Shown: piece after piece, positions 27,738-36,692 of the stretch
How positions within the stretch are numbered: position 1 is the stretch's first letter
Layout of the letters: each line of letters opens with the position of its first letter
Assembly (NCBI RefSeq): GCF_032393985.1
Contig: NZ_CP135918.1
Coordinates: forward strand, 4,340,001 to 4,404,000
DNA length: 64,000 nt
DNA from: Fischerella sp. JS2
Lineage (GTDB): Bacteria > Cyanobacteriota > Cyanobacteriia > Cyanobacteriales > Nostocaceae
Direction: 5' to 3'
Program-made: the position numbers and the translations under genes
The notes under the pieces: model-generated
The model's database searches: none
Seen by the model: only the letters and a program-made list of their open reading frames with translations
What the model was told of the DNA's origin: nothing

Positions 27738-28394
27738 GTGACTGCAACACAAGTATCTGCTCAAGAACTCTTCCGCGCTGCCTACCAGAACCGTTACACT
27801 TGGGATCATAATTTCCCTGGATACACCGCAGATATTACCTACAAACAAGATGGGCAGGTATTTACAGGTAAAATTCGTGTCACCGCCAATCTCAAAGCAG
27901 AAGTGTTTGAAGTAGAAGATGACCAAGCCAAGCAGGCGATTAATCATCAAGCTTGGGAAATAGCTGTTCATCGTATCCGTCGCAGCTTTGAAGAAACTCA
28001 CGGTGCCAATACTTTTAGCTATGGCGATACCGATGAGACAGGCGCTGTTGAAATTATCGTTGGTGGTAAGTCCGCAGGTGATAAATACAAAGTCCGCAAT
28101 AATATAGTCAGCCTCGTTCACCGTCATATCCACGGCGTTGTTGTCACAATTAATACCTTTAGTGTGCATGACACTGGAGAAGGCTACCTCTCTCACACTT
28201 ATGACTCCGTATACCATGACCCGCAAACAGGCGAACAAAAAGGTGGTAGGAGTGAATTTGAAGATCAATACGAAAAGGTTGGTAATTACTTTATTTTGAA
28301 TCGTCGGTTCATCAGCACCGATACCAAAGACCAACCCTCTGTTCAGGAATTCATCTTTTCCAACATCCAATTGTTGGAACCTGCTGCTGCTTAA
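27738..28394 (+). CDS. DUF3386 family protein
   Basis: A 218-residue protein starting with GTG at 27738, preceded by AGGAG (27728-27732). The pattern FRAAYQNRYTWDHNFPGY...VRITANLKAEV and the C-terminal NYFILNRRFI match the cyanobacterial DUF3386 family, which is soluble, has no signal peptide and has no known biochemical role. It has a strong terminator downstream and a divergent GAF-LuxR regulator upstream. Confidence 0.88.
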   Translation: MTATQVSAQELFRAAYQNRYTWDHNFPGYTADITYKQDGQVFTGKIRVTANLKAEVFEVEDDQAKQAINHQAWEIAVHRIRRSFEETHGANTFSYGDTDETGAVEIIVGGKSAGDKYKVRNNIVSLVHRHIHGVVVTINTFSVHDTGEGYLSHTYDSVYHDPQTGEQKGGRSEFEDQYEKVGNYFILNRRFISTDTKDQPSVQEFIFSNIQLLEPAAA

Positions 28395-28445
28395 GTCATT
28401 TCATCAACTGTATCTGTATTTAAGATAATTGAAGAAGGCAGAAGG

Positions 28446-28478
28446 CAATGAGTGGGGGTCTGAATTCCCCACTCATTG
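28446..28478. terminator. Perfect hairpin between convergent genes
   Basis: CAATGAGTGGGG (28446-28457) pairs fully with CCCCACTCATTG (28467-28478), loop 9 nt. It lies between the stops of the DUF3386 gene (+) and the PhyH-like gene (-) and may serve both. Confidence 0.75.
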
Positions 28479-28497
28479 AGTTTAGTTGTTTATCTAG

Positions 28498-29403
28498 TTA
28501 TGGTATTGTTTCATAATTATGCAGGGTAAATTTTACTTCTAAGATTAATCTATTTCTTTGAATAGGAATAGTTCCCTTATGAAAACAAAATGGATCTTCT
28601 ACAAATCCAACTCCTGCTTGTTCGCAAATAGTGATAACATTTTCCGAGCCATAATAGCTAATAATATCGTTGTCATCTGTTTCTCTGAGTAAGGAAAACT
28701 GATGGCTAAGCTTTTTTCTCTTATGGCTACTTTTAACACAGACATGAGGACCACTATGTAGATCAACATTTGTTAAATAAAACATAAATTTTAGACACCA
28801 ATAGTCTTCCAAGTCATAATGGAAGCAAAAAAAACCTTTGACACGCTCCTCCACTTCTTTTTTTTGAGGAAACGTCCACCAAATTTTGCTTATAACATTT
28901 GTAGGTTTTTTTTCAAAGTATTTAGTGGCAATTGACCATAATTTTGGGTCATTTTCCAGTTTTTTGACAGCCGGACAAAGTGAAGATATATCAAAATTAT
29001 AACCAGTTATAAAGTCTTTTCCGTGTTTCTTTTCTGCTTTTTGTTTGTCAGTAAGAGAAAAACTGAATTGTAAATTAGCATTACCGAAGTAAGTTATATT
29101 TTTAGAGCAGTCTATTATTTCCTTTAAAAGATATTCGGGTAAGTTAAGACCCAAATATATACCCTCTTGTTTGAGGGTATCAACAATATGATTTACTTCA
29201 ATATCTGCAAAAACAGAATTACCTTCATATTTTATTATCGTTTTTTCTTTGAAAAGAAATTGCACAAAATAACGTATAAGATGAATACGGGTAAAGCAAA
29301 ACATGAAAATATAATCAGGCTTTTTTATTGCCAAGTTTAAATAATAGAAAAACCTACGCTGCAATTTTAACAACAGTTTTTGATAAAGACTTTTTGTTGT
29401 CAT
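28498..29403 (-). CDS. PhyH-like Fe(II)/2-oxoglutarate dioxygenase
   Basis: A 301-residue protein. The C-terminal half shows the dioxygenase pattern: FHYDLEDYW (HxD, about residue 194), SGPHVCVKSSH, a distal His in FCFHKGT (about 275) and an Arg in RNRLILEV that would bind 2-oxoglutarate. This resembles the phytanoyl-CoA dioxygenase group. The N-terminal 60 residues are basic and aromatic and may associate with membranes. The start is preceded by AGAGG. There is no biosynthetic neighbour, so the substrate is unknown. AT-rich codon use suggests possible horizontal origin. Confidence 0.75.
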   Translation of the reverse strand: MTTKSLYQKLLLKLQRRFFYYLNLAIKKPDYIFMFCFTRIHLIRYFVQFLFKEKTIIKYEGNSVFADIEVNHIVDTLKQEGIYLGLNLPEYLLKEIIDCSKNITYFGNANLQFSFSLTDKQKAEKKHGKDFITGYNFDISSLCPAVKKLENDPKLWSIATKYFEKKPTNVISKIWWTFPQKKEVEERVKGFFCFHYDLEDYWCLKFMFYLTNVDLHSGPHVCVKSSHKRKKLSHQFSLLRETDDNDIISYYGSENVITICEQAGVGFVEDPFCFHKGTIPIQRNRLILEVKFTLHNYETIP

Positions 29404-29980
29404 ATTGCCTCTTGTATTTTAGGTAGTTTTAATTTTAAGCAATCCTAAGAGGTCATTTATAAAGTAAATATTAAGTAGCGTGGGTTACGGCTGTGTCAGA
29501 ATTAGCCGTAACCCACCACTGGCGTGGCGATAGGTTACGAACTGCTTTAACGCACCCTGTAATTTAAGGTTTACTTTATGAATCATCTCTAATATAGTTT
29601 TTGAAAAAGCATCCTATATTAATGCCTTTACACAAGATAAAAATCGTTGGCGAATATAAATCTCAAAGAAAATACTTGATAACCGCAAATGATTTACACA
29701 GCATGTCAAAATTGTGAATGACATGCTTGCTACACAGCCTAACATTTAGGAATCATAAACATTTATACCAACTAATTATTGAATTAGAAGATATATAATG
29801 TTAAAAATCCCATAGTAAATTTACAGTAAATACATAAGAATCATATAAGGAATTTATAAGAGAAAATAAAAAACTACAGAGGCTTTCATACTTGCGGAAG
29901 AGGTAATGTATGACCAGGACTATTGTCATTATGGTAATAGCGTAATATACAAACGCTGTTTGTAGCGCTTTGGGATAGTT
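29404..29980. other. Intergenic region with hairpin repeat
   Basis: 577 bp without a convincing gene. The main feature is the hairpin repeat at 29480-29516, followed by TTAACGCACCCTGTAA-type repeat sequence. A 73-codon minus-strand frame (29801-30022) overlaps the next gene and looks like noise. Confidence 0.6.
29480..29516. repeat. Hairpin repeat GTGGGTTACGGCT
   Basis: GTGGGTTACGGCT (29480-29492) and AGCCGTAACCCAC (29504-29516) are perfectly complementary, with an 11-nt loop. It is typical of dispersed palindromic repeats in Nostocales and may also terminate transcripts. Confidence 0.8.
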
Positions 29981-30223
29981 ATGAAAGAAACTGACATGCC
30001 TTATAGAAATAGAAATACCCAAACAAAAACAACAAGTGAGAATAAATCTGGCTCTGGGATGACTGATGAAGATTGGTTTAATTTAGGAAAATCTGATGCT
30101 TGGGTTGGACAACCTAAAGTGCCACCACAAGAAAATTCTCAAGCTGCCAGCATGTACGAACTAGGTTATTGTGAAGGAGAGATTAAACGTGCGCCAATTG
30201 AAACTAGAGCAGCAGATCAGTAG
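29981..30223 (+). CDS. Small hypothetical protein (80 aa)
   Basis: An 80-residue hydrophilic protein with a Thr/Asn/Lys-rich start and a more conserved-looking part, TDEDWFNLGKSDAWVGQPKV, ending in ELGYCEGEIKRAP. The start could also be Met6 (29996). The two-part pattern DWFxLGxxDAWxG...YxxGYxEG reads like a real small domain. I do not know the family. It stands alone. Confidence 0.6.
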   Translation: MKETDMPYRNRNTQTKTTSENKSGSGMTDEDWFNLGKSDAWVGQPKVPPQENSQAASMYELGYCEGEIKRAPIETRAADQ

Positions 30224-30354
30224 TTAGAAATCGTCAAGCCATGCTGCATTCGTCTACACTAAATCATTCATCTCTACTCGCCAACACTCCCATGAACTAC
30301 CTACGCCAGCACGCATGAAAATACCTTTTCCTTTCCTTGTGCCATCTGCCTTGT

Positions 30355-31050
30355 TTATAAGCTTGTCATTGCTTGTACTAACTCATCAGATAAATCAACT
30401 TTAACTTCTTGACATTTTTTAAATAAAACCCCAGCTAAGAAGTAATAATTGCCAGAGTAAAAGGCCATTTTGTGTTTGCGTAATTCTTCGATGTGTTTTT
30501 TGACTTTGGGTTCAGAGCTATAGTAGCCAAATTGTAAGGGTAAAATCAGAAAACTACTCACACAATAACCGTTATCTTTGGCATGGTCAATTGTACTTTT
30601 GGGATTGGAAAAGCTTGAGATTAACAGTACAACATTTTCATAGCCGAGTGATAAAAGATTATTAGTAATACTAGCTCCATCTACACCACCAAATAATAAG
30701 GGCATGTAAATATCATTATCTGGTGCAGGAATATAGGGCGGATTGGCAACAAGATACTCGGCTTGTGGTTGAGAAGACTCAAATAAACATGAGTTGTGAA
30801 TGACGTATTTGTGACCAAGATTATATTCGTCAATGGTTAAATTGGCTGCTTTCCAAGCAGAGGTATTTAATTCAAATCCCTGTATGAGACCATCGAATTT
30901 ATTTCTTAATAAAGAATTGATGACCGGACTACCATCTCCTGAGCCAAACTCAACAATACATTCGGATTTTTGGCAATTTCTAAGAGCAAAATTTTCTAAG
31001 CAATTTGAGTAGAAGTTAGATTCTTCTGGGCAAAAAAATATGTCTTTCAT
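30355..31050 (-). CDS. SAM-dependent methyltransferase with NPPY motif
   Basis: A 231-residue class I methyltransferase. Motif I is VEFGSGDGSPV (about residue 33), followed by an acidic GFELN and the catalytic NPPYIPAP (about 103), as in enzymes that methylate planar amide or amino nitrogens (HemK/PrmC and N6-adenine groups). The length is short for PrmC and there is no N-terminal PrmC helical domain. The substrate is open: protein glutamine, nucleic acid or a small molecule. It is monocistronic and lies downstream of the iron-containing redox enzyme gene on the same strand. Confidence 0.8.
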   Translation of the reverse strand: MKDIFFCPEESNFYSNCLENFALRNCQKSECIVEFGSGDGSPVINSLLRNKFDGLIQGFELNTSAWKAANLTIDEYNLGHKYVIHNSCLFESSQPQAEYLVANPPYIPAPDNDIYMPLLFGGVDGASITNNLLSLGYENVVLLISSFSNPKSTIDHAKDNGYCVSSFLILPLQFGYYSSEPKVKKHIEELRKHKMAFYSGNYYFLAGVLFKKCQEVKVDLSDELVQAMTSL

Positions 31051-31156
31051 TGGAGTAGAAGAGTATGTGCAATAGAGTAGTTGTAGGTAAGGCGTATGCT
31101 TTACCTACTTGCAAAAATTTGATTGAAAGTATTATGAGTTTTCGCAAAGGTGAAGT

Positions 31157-32266
31157 TTAAGAAGCTGTTTCCTCTGCTTGACGGATGGCTTGTACAACAG
31201 CTTTAGCAGCGCGATCGCTCATGATTTTTTCTTGGTCGTACCCTAAGACTATTTCCCACGCATGATTAGGGTACATATCTGCTAAAGGTAATGCCACATC
31301 ATCTAACATCCAGCGACCATGACGTTCATCCTCACGGATATGCAGTTCCCAATAACCCATTGCTGCGTCAGATAATCCCAGTCGTTGGGCTGCTGTCAGA
31401 TAATTTCTGTAAGCCGCAGGGCCAGCCACTTCAAAATAAGTTAGTCCACCAGCGTAACGCAGATAATGACGCTTGCATTCTGTCATCAAAAAGTTGTGGT
31501 TGGCACAAGCTAGTACTTGCCAAGGTACTAAGTCAAAATATGCTTCTGGTTCGGTGTTCATGCCAAACTCATTAAGCATTTGAGCGAAAAACGTCGAATG
31601 CTTGCGAGAGAAGCGACCATTGCCATACTCTTCTAGAAGTACCCGCACAAGTGTACATTGCACTTCATTGGCAGCACCACCAAGGATGCGGGAAAGGCGA
31701 CTACCTTCAACTAGGCCGTCAAATGAACCAATCGCCAACAAATGCTGATAGCCAGCCTTACTCATTTGTTCACGAAGATAACGGCTTTCTGGAGACAGTG
31801 GGGGATCTAAATCTTCAGCTGCACGGTCAATGAGTGCTTGCTTCACATCCAGTTGTTGCAATCCTACTACGTCGATTTGAGCAATTTCCCACTCTTGCCA
31901 AGCTGCTTCTATTTGATTGCGTACTTGATATAAATAGAGCGATCGCTCATTCGTATAATGCCGTAAATCATCATACCAAAATAAATTTAAGCGATTTATT
32001 CTGTATAGTATACGTTGGAGAAAGCGATGAGCTGCATCATCACCAGAAGCATTTTGGTAAGCTGCACTAATTGCTATAGAAAGTGCATCTTCAAACTCAC
32101 TCCTGAGTGAGGGTTCTTTCTCCAGTTTTTTGTCTAAATTATCTATTGCTAACAGTTGTGTTAATTGCTGTTCAGCAGCTTGATAATTAGTACCTTTTAT
32201 TACCCCTACATGATCAAATTCTCCCACTACAAAAGCGAGAGGAAATTTAACTAACTTGCTCTGCAT
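31157..32266 (-). CDS. Iron-containing redox enzyme family protein (haem-oxygenase-like fold)
   Basis: A 369-residue, largely helical protein. The C-terminal half holds carboxylate/His clusters such as MGYWELHIREDERHGRWML, typical of the haem-oxygenase-like diiron oxidase (HDO) families annotated as iron-containing redox enzymes. Members act on fatty acids or amino-acid-derived substrates. There is no signal peptide. Neighbouring genes give no hint of a pathway. Confidence 0.78.
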   Translation of the reverse strand: MQSKLVKFPLAFVVGEFDHVGVIKGTNYQAAEQQLTQLLAIDNLDKKLEKEPSLRSEFEDALSIAISAAYQNASGDDAAHRFLQRILYRINRLNLFWYDDLRHYTNERSLYLYQVRNQIEAAWQEWEIAQIDVVGLQQLDVKQALIDRAAEDLDPPLSPESRYLREQMSKAGYQHLLAIGSFDGLVEGSRLSRILGGAANEVQCTLVRVLLEEYGNGRFSRKHSTFFAQMLNEFGMNTEPEAYFDLVPWQVLACANHNFLMTECKRHYLRYAGGLTYFEVAGPAAYRNYLTAAQRLGLSDAAMGYWELHIREDERHGRWMLDDVALPLADMYPNHAWEIVLGYDQEKIMSDRAAKAVVQAIRQAEETAS

Positions 32267-32607
32267 AGATGATTTATAGCTTTGCCATCAGTGCGGATAA
32301 TTCACACTTCATATACATACTTAGGTTCTCATTTTGTAGCTTTGTGTACCTCTCTCTGCGGTCATAAAGAAAATATAAAGTAGTAGTTCAAATATTCTAC
32401 TCAAGGGGGAGTGGTTCAGTTATCACTTATCAGTTATCAGTTTTCAAATTTTATAACTCATATCAAGTTCGGCTAATTGCTTACGATATTATGCTTGTTT
32501 GGGTGTCATTGGTAATTGGTTTTTCCCATTACCCATTACCTATTACTAGCCTACGCGACAGCATAAGTATTCAAGCGAACATAATATCACTGTTAACTGT
32601 TAACTGT
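32267..32607. other. Repeat-rich intergenic region
   Basis: 341 bp with no gene. It contains a heptamer-type run (TTATCACTTATCAGTTATCAG), a possible fifth MITE relative starting ATATCAAGTTCGG (32460) and ending near GCGAACATAATATC (32588), and a CCCATTACCCATTACCTATTAC block. Confidence 0.6.
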
Positions 32608-34434
32608 TCACTGTTTAATTGTCTGGCTTGGTGGGAGTTGTTCTATGGTAATTAATGCTTCCATGACTGATTTGACAATTGGTGCGGCGACAGTACTACC
32701 ATATGCATTTGCACCTTTTGGTTCATCTACTAAGGCTAGTACTACATACCTGGGTGCATCTACTGGCAATATGCCTACAAAGCTAGTGATTCTCGCACCA
32801 CTAATATAACCACCAGAACTACTAGCTTTTTGGGCTGTACCAGTTTTACCAGCAATGCGATAACCTGGAATTTGTGATGCTTTGCCACTGCCGTCAGCAA
32901 CAACAGTTTCCATCATTTCTACTACTTGTTGGGCAGTGACAGGTGAAAAAATTTGCCGTGGTGCGGGCCTGGTTGGTGTATAGTGCATCTGATTTTTGCT
33001 ATCAACCAGACCCTTAATTACATGGGGTGTGACTAATTTACCACCATTAGCTAAAGCTCCGTGCATTTGTACCAGTTGCAACGGTGTTAAGGAAAAGCCT
33101 TGACCAAAGGAAGTTGTTGCTGGTTCAATCGGTAAGTTAATAAATTTTTCTTGACTTTTGAGTTGACTGGCTACAACAAAGGGTAAGTCTGTAGACACAG
33201 CTTGTCCTAGTCCTAGTTTTTCTAACCAACCGTAGTAGATAGAAGGCTGCAAACGTTGGATAATCTGCACCATGCCGATGTTACTGGAATGTTGGAGAAT
33301 CTGGGCAATATTAATACGTCCGTAACTTTTGTTTTCAGCATTTTTGATCGTGCGATCGCCTACTTGAATATAACCAGGGTCATTAAAAGTATCATTGGCT
33401 GTAATAACACCATTTTCCAGAGCGATCGCTACATTGAGAGGTTTAAACGTAGAACCGGGTTCATAGAGATCTGCTACAGTCCAGTTTTTAAACAGCGAAA
33501 TATCAGCTTTGGAATACTCATTGGGATTATAGGTAGGCAAAGAAGCTAATGCCAATAAGGAACCATCCCAAGCATCCATAACAATTACCGCCCCCCGCTT
33601 GGCACTGTACTTGTCCATCTGTTGTTTGAGTGCAGTGCGAGCAATTCGTTGCAAGCGGCTATCAATAGTCAATTGTAGTTGTAGATCATCAGAATAGGGA
33701 AAACCATCCGGAGCATAATCTGGCATCAAAGAACCGTTACCAGTTCGACTCAACCGTACTGCTTGGATGGAACGTTCAAGTAACTTTTCCTGACTATATT
33801 CCACACCTGCCTGACCCCGACGGTCAAGATTAACATACCCCACTACTTCCGCTACTAAATCTTGTTGTGGATAAAATCGAGAGTATTTTTGAATCAACTC
33901 TAAACCATTGAGGCGCAATGCAAAAATACGATTGGCTATTTCTTCAGGCATTGCCGATGCCAGTAAAATACCACTTTTTTTATTGTCAAATTTATTCTTT
34001 AATTCAGTAACATCCTTGTCTACAATTGGAGCTAGTAATTTTGCAATTTCTTGATTAGATTTGCTAAATAATTTGGGATGGGCGTAAACAGTATACACGG
34101 GTCGGTCGATAGCCAGTACGGCTCGATTGCGGTCTATTACTTGACGACGAGGTACAAAAGGCCGCAAATTTACCATTTGTTGGTTTCGTGCTTTTTCCTT
34201 TAGCTTTGGCCCTTGTACAATTTGTAGATTATACAAATTCATACCTAGCCCTAATCCGGCAATAACTAATACACCCCAAACTATCAAAAGCCGAGTTTTA
34301 ATGTTGGGTGTTTGCGGTTGGCTATTAAAGTTAAACGAGGGTAGAAACCTTTGTCTTTTTCTTTGACCCTCTCGCTTGAGTGATTCTGCCTTCTGAGACT
34401 TTCTCAATCTTCTTCTGCTTGGTAATTTTTGCAT
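32608..34434 (-). CDS. ftsI: Septal peptidoglycan transpeptidase FtsI (PBP3)
   Basis: A 608-residue class B penicillin-binding protein. The basic N-terminal tail (1-45) is followed by one membrane anchor (LLIVWGVLVIAGLGLGMNLY), the dimerisation domain (RRQVIDRNRAVLA) and the transpeptidase domain. Active-site motifs are STFK in YEPGSTFKPLN (about 328), SSN (about 381) and KTGTAQ (about 532). It cross-links septal wall with FtsW. The ftsL-like gene lies upstream on the same strand, separated by 220 bp of repeats. Confidence 0.95.
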   Translation of the reverse strand: MQKLPSRRRLRKSQKAESLKREGQRKRQRFLPSFNFNSQPQTPNIKTRLLIVWGVLVIAGLGLGMNLYNLQIVQGPKLKEKARNQQMVNLRPFVPRRQVIDRNRAVLAIDRPVYTVYAHPKLFSKSNQEIAKLLAPIVDKDVTELKNKFDNKKSGILLASAMPEEIANRIFALRLNGLELIQKYSRFYPQQDLVAEVVGYVNLDRRGQAGVEYSQEKLLERSIQAVRLSRTGNGSLMPDYAPDGFPYSDDLQLQLTIDSRLQRIARTALKQQMDKYSAKRGAVIVMDAWDGSLLALASLPTYNPNEYSKADISLFKNWTVADLYEPGSTFKPLNVAIALENGVITANDTFNDPGYIQVGDRTIKNAENKSYGRINIAQILQHSSNIGMVQIIQRLQPSIYYGWLEKLGLGQAVSTDLPFVVASQLKSQEKFINLPIEPATTSFGQGFSLTPLQLVQMHGALANGGKLVTPHVIKGLVDSKNQMHYTPTRPAPRQIFSPVTAQQVVEMMETVVADGSGKASQIPGYRIAGKTGTAQKASSSGGYISGARITSFVGILPVDAPRYVVLALVDEPKGANAYGSTVAAPIVKSVMEALITIEQLPPSQTIKQ

Positions 34435-34450
34435 ATTTTTTTGTTAGTGG

Positions 34451-34654
34451 GTAGAGACGCGATGTTCCTCGCGTCTGTACATTAGTAGTTAGTAGTTGTT
34501 TAATACTTACTCCACCCTACGGGAAGCCACTTGCGTGTCTACACACTCCACCCTACGGGAAGCCGCTACGCGTCTACACACTCCTCACACTCCCCACACT
34601 CCTCACACTCCCCACACTCCTCACCCACTAACCACCAACCAAAAACTATTGACT
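34451..34654. repeat. Repeat array between ftsL-like gene and ftsI
   Basis: The gap holds a GTAGAGACGCG palindromic repeat (34451-34480), short TTAGTAG units, two direct copies of a 35-36-bp unit beginning CTCCACCCTACGGGAAGCC (34510-34545, 34546-34580), and then alternating CACACTCCT/CACACTCCC units to about 34624. Confidence 0.85.
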
Positions 34655-35248
34655 TTAATACCCAATGGGTGCAGAGTTCTGCTGTTGTAGTTGAAAGTTG
34701 GATTCAGAAGATGTGGTAGACGGTAACGAGTTAGAATCCTCTGGTGCTGGAGGCAAAAAAATTGCCGATGCGGGAGATGGTGATACGAGTCCTGCTGCTG
34801 GTGTTTGTGCTTCCTGAGCCATTTTGTTTTTTAATACTTCGATAGTTGTCGTTAACTGTCGTTCATCGCGCTGTAAGGTTTGCAGTTTGCGATACGACTG
34901 ACTCCAAAGTTGTTGAGAATATACCGTCCAACCATAAATGACCAGTGTTGTTGCTACTAACACAAACGCCATAATTCCTGAATGGCGATGTATGGCATAC
35001 AAGCGTAACAACCAAACCGGAGTTGTTCCTTGTTGGTTTAAATCTGGGACAGGTGTCGAAGTGGATACTGGTATTGTGGCAGACGAGCGCCTGTATCTTC
35101 TAGAAGAAACTGGAGGAGATAAGGTTTTGTCTGCGATCATTCCTACTGAACTAGAGTGCTTGAGTGTGGAAGAATTTTTTGTTCTCAGAGAATTTCGCTG
35201 GAACCAACTACGCTTTGTAAAAACATCTGATTTGCGAGCAACAGCCAT
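34655..35248 (-). CDS. FtsL-like cell division protein
   Basis: A 197-residue bitopic protein with a long basic, Ser/Thr-rich cytoplasmic part (1-90), one transmembrane helix (IMAFVLVATTLVIYGWTVYS) and a short coiled coil (KLQTLQRDERQLTTTIEVLK), followed by a low-complexity Pro/Ser/Gln tail. This topology and the place directly upstream of ftsI fit FtsL, which links FtsB/FtsQ to the FtsWI synthase. The assignment rests on topology and synteny, because FtsL is poorly conserved. Confidence 0.75.
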   Translation of the reverse strand: MAVARKSDVFTKRSWFQRNSLRTKNSSTLKHSSSVGMIADKTLSPPVSSRRYRRSSATIPVSTSTPVPDLNQQGTTPVWLLRLYAIHRHSGIMAFVLVATTLVIYGWTVYSQQLWSQSYRKLQTLQRDERQLTTTIEVLKNKMAQEAQTPAAGLVSPSPASAIFLPPAPEDSNSLPSTTSSESNFQLQQQNSAPIGY

Positions 35249-35593
35249 AAATTTTTTTGGAAATATATTAATATCCAGTAGCTAATATCGCATCTAAGTA
35301 TGGCAATGCAAAATAGCAAGAGCAAGAGATTGTCAAAAATCTCTTTATCTGGTATAGTGCCATACTTTATCAAAAAAATATAATCGTTGTAGTGCAGTTA
35401 GAAATTACAGCTAAGTTGTCTGTTTAACAGTAAAATCTATATGCTCTAGTGCTAGTATTTAAAGTAGACTAAAAACTAAGAAAATCATCTTTATAAAGAT
35501 ATAATCTAAAAATTATTAAAATTAAGCAACAAATGCGGTATCTTATTCAACAGGCCTAAAATAGTTTTTGCCGCATTTGGTGACAGAGGAGTT
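35249..35593. promoter_or_regulatory. Upstream region and leader of the lipoprotein gene
   Basis: 345 bp. A TATAAT-like -10 lies at 35500-35505. Further down, CAAATGCGG (35530-35538) pairs with CCGCATTTG (35571-35579) just before the GAGGAG ribosome-binding site, so the leader could fold over a 32-nt loop. No gene is seen. Confidence 0.45.
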
Positions 35594-35800
35594 ATGAAAA
35601 TAAAAATCTTTGGTTTTGCTCTCTTACTTGGTCTAGCTGCTGCTCTTGGAGCTTGCGAAGGTGGTAATGAGACTCCCAACACTACCACTACTACTCCAGG
35701 TGAACCCGCTGATACTGGCGCAACCACTGCACCTGCACCTGGCGCTACTACACCCGCTACCACTACCACTACTCCTGCTACTCCTGCTACTACTCCCTAG
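35594..35800 (+). CDS. Small Thr/Pro-rich lipoprotein
   Basis: A 68-residue protein. The signal peptide MKIKIFGFALLLGLAAALG ends in a lipobox (LGAC), so cleavage before Cys21 would leave a lipid-anchored peptide of 48 residues made almost only of Thr, Pro, Ala and Gly. GAGGAG lies 2-8 nt before the ATG. Such peptides are common in cyanobacteria and have no known function. A hairpin terminator follows at 35869-35895. Confidence 0.8.
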   Translation: MKIKIFGFALLLGLAAALGACEGGNETPNTTTTTPGEPADTGATTAPAPGATTPATTTTTPATPATTP

Positions 35801-35868
35801 CTGGTAGTATCACGTTAGTTCATTAAGGGCGTTTGACTTCGCTCCTCACTACATCACTACACTGATAA

Positions 35869-35895
35869 TTCATTCTCTGCTGCCAAGAGAATGAA
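35869..35895 (+). terminator. Hairpin after the lipoprotein gene
   Basis: TTCATTCTCT (35869-35878) pairs with AGAGAATGAA (35886-35895), loop 7 nt, 68 bp after the lipoprotein stop. It has no strong T tract. Confidence 0.5.
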
Positions 35896-36064
35896 CGATT
35901 TAGTTGAGTAAGGCTAAGCTTTAGCTTGCGTTACTCAAAATTTTTTGTTTTTAGTTTGCATATCTAAAAGTTAAAATGAACAAACGATCGCCCACCATAG
36001 CCAAAAATATAGCCCAAAGATGAAAGCGATCGCTGTTTACAAAAGTTGCTAGCACTAAACCCCT

Positions 36065-36412
36065 TTATGATTGAACTTGAATCTGTTGATCTAAAGCTGG
36101 TTGAATTTCGCAAACAAGTTCATAATAAGAGGTGGCAGGAGCATGAGCAAACAAGTGGCTCATCTTTTTTAAGATATTTTGGTAAGCTTCGCTGTGATTA
36201 GCTTCCATATCACCGATATTTTCCCAAAAAATGATTGCGATACCTTTGTCAGTTCCTGGTTGCTGCAAGAGATATGCTTTTTGAAAGCCTTTAGTATACA
36301 TTGAGACAGCTTGTTCATAAAGTTGCTTGGCTTCTTCAAACTTACCTGGTTTAAACTCTCCCGTCGCTACATAGACGTATTGATGTCTGAGAAAATCTTG
36401 AAAGTCTGACAT
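36065..36412 (-). CDS. ABM-like ferredoxin-fold protein
   Basis: I place the start at the ATG at 36412 (115 aa, MSDFQDFLRHQYVYVATGEF) because GAAGGAG lies just upstream; the longer frame lacks a site. The beta-alpha pattern (VYVATGEFKPGKFEEAKQL...GIAIIFWEN) resembles dimeric alpha-beta barrel proteins of the antibiotic biosynthesis monooxygenase group. It has no obvious haem ligand. The role is unknown. Confidence 0.65.
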   Translation of the reverse strand: MSDFQDFLRHQYVYVATGEFKPGKFEEAKQLYEQAVSMYTKGFQKAYLLQQPGTDKGIAIIFWENIGDMEANHSEAYQNILKKMSHLFAHAPATSYYELVCEIQPALDQQIQVQS

Positions 36413-36611
36413 TTTTTCTCCTTCGCAACATAGTAATTGGTCAATAGTCAATAGTGAAAATTTTAGACACTTGACACTTGACTATCGACTTTGGACTCCT
36501 CTAAGGGTTTTTTCTGCTTGTTGCAGTTTATAGGTTTGGTGTACCTCGACTTTCCTTTTTTTATTTTTTATTTTGAATTGAAGATTACCAAACTAACCTA
36601 CAAAAGATAAG

Positions 36612-36632
36612 GACGCACATTATTTGTGCGTC
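36612..36632. terminator. Hairpin after the AMIN/beta-lactamase-like gene
   Basis: GACGCACA and TGTGCGTC pair perfectly around a 5-nt loop, about 60 bp beyond the stop of the minus-strand gene at 36693. Confidence 0.5.
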
Positions 36633-36692
36633 TTTAAAAGAGTTATCAGGCATATAGTAAACAATTAAGTGATAACTGATAACTGATAACTG

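Noticed and set aside
27651-28370. 239-codon minus-strand frame
   Set aside because: It is antisense to the DUF3386 gene, which has a good ribosome-binding site and family match.
29801-30022. 73-codon minus-strand frame
   Set aside because: It overlaps the start of the more plausible plus-strand gene at 29981 and is simply AT-rich hydrophobic translation.
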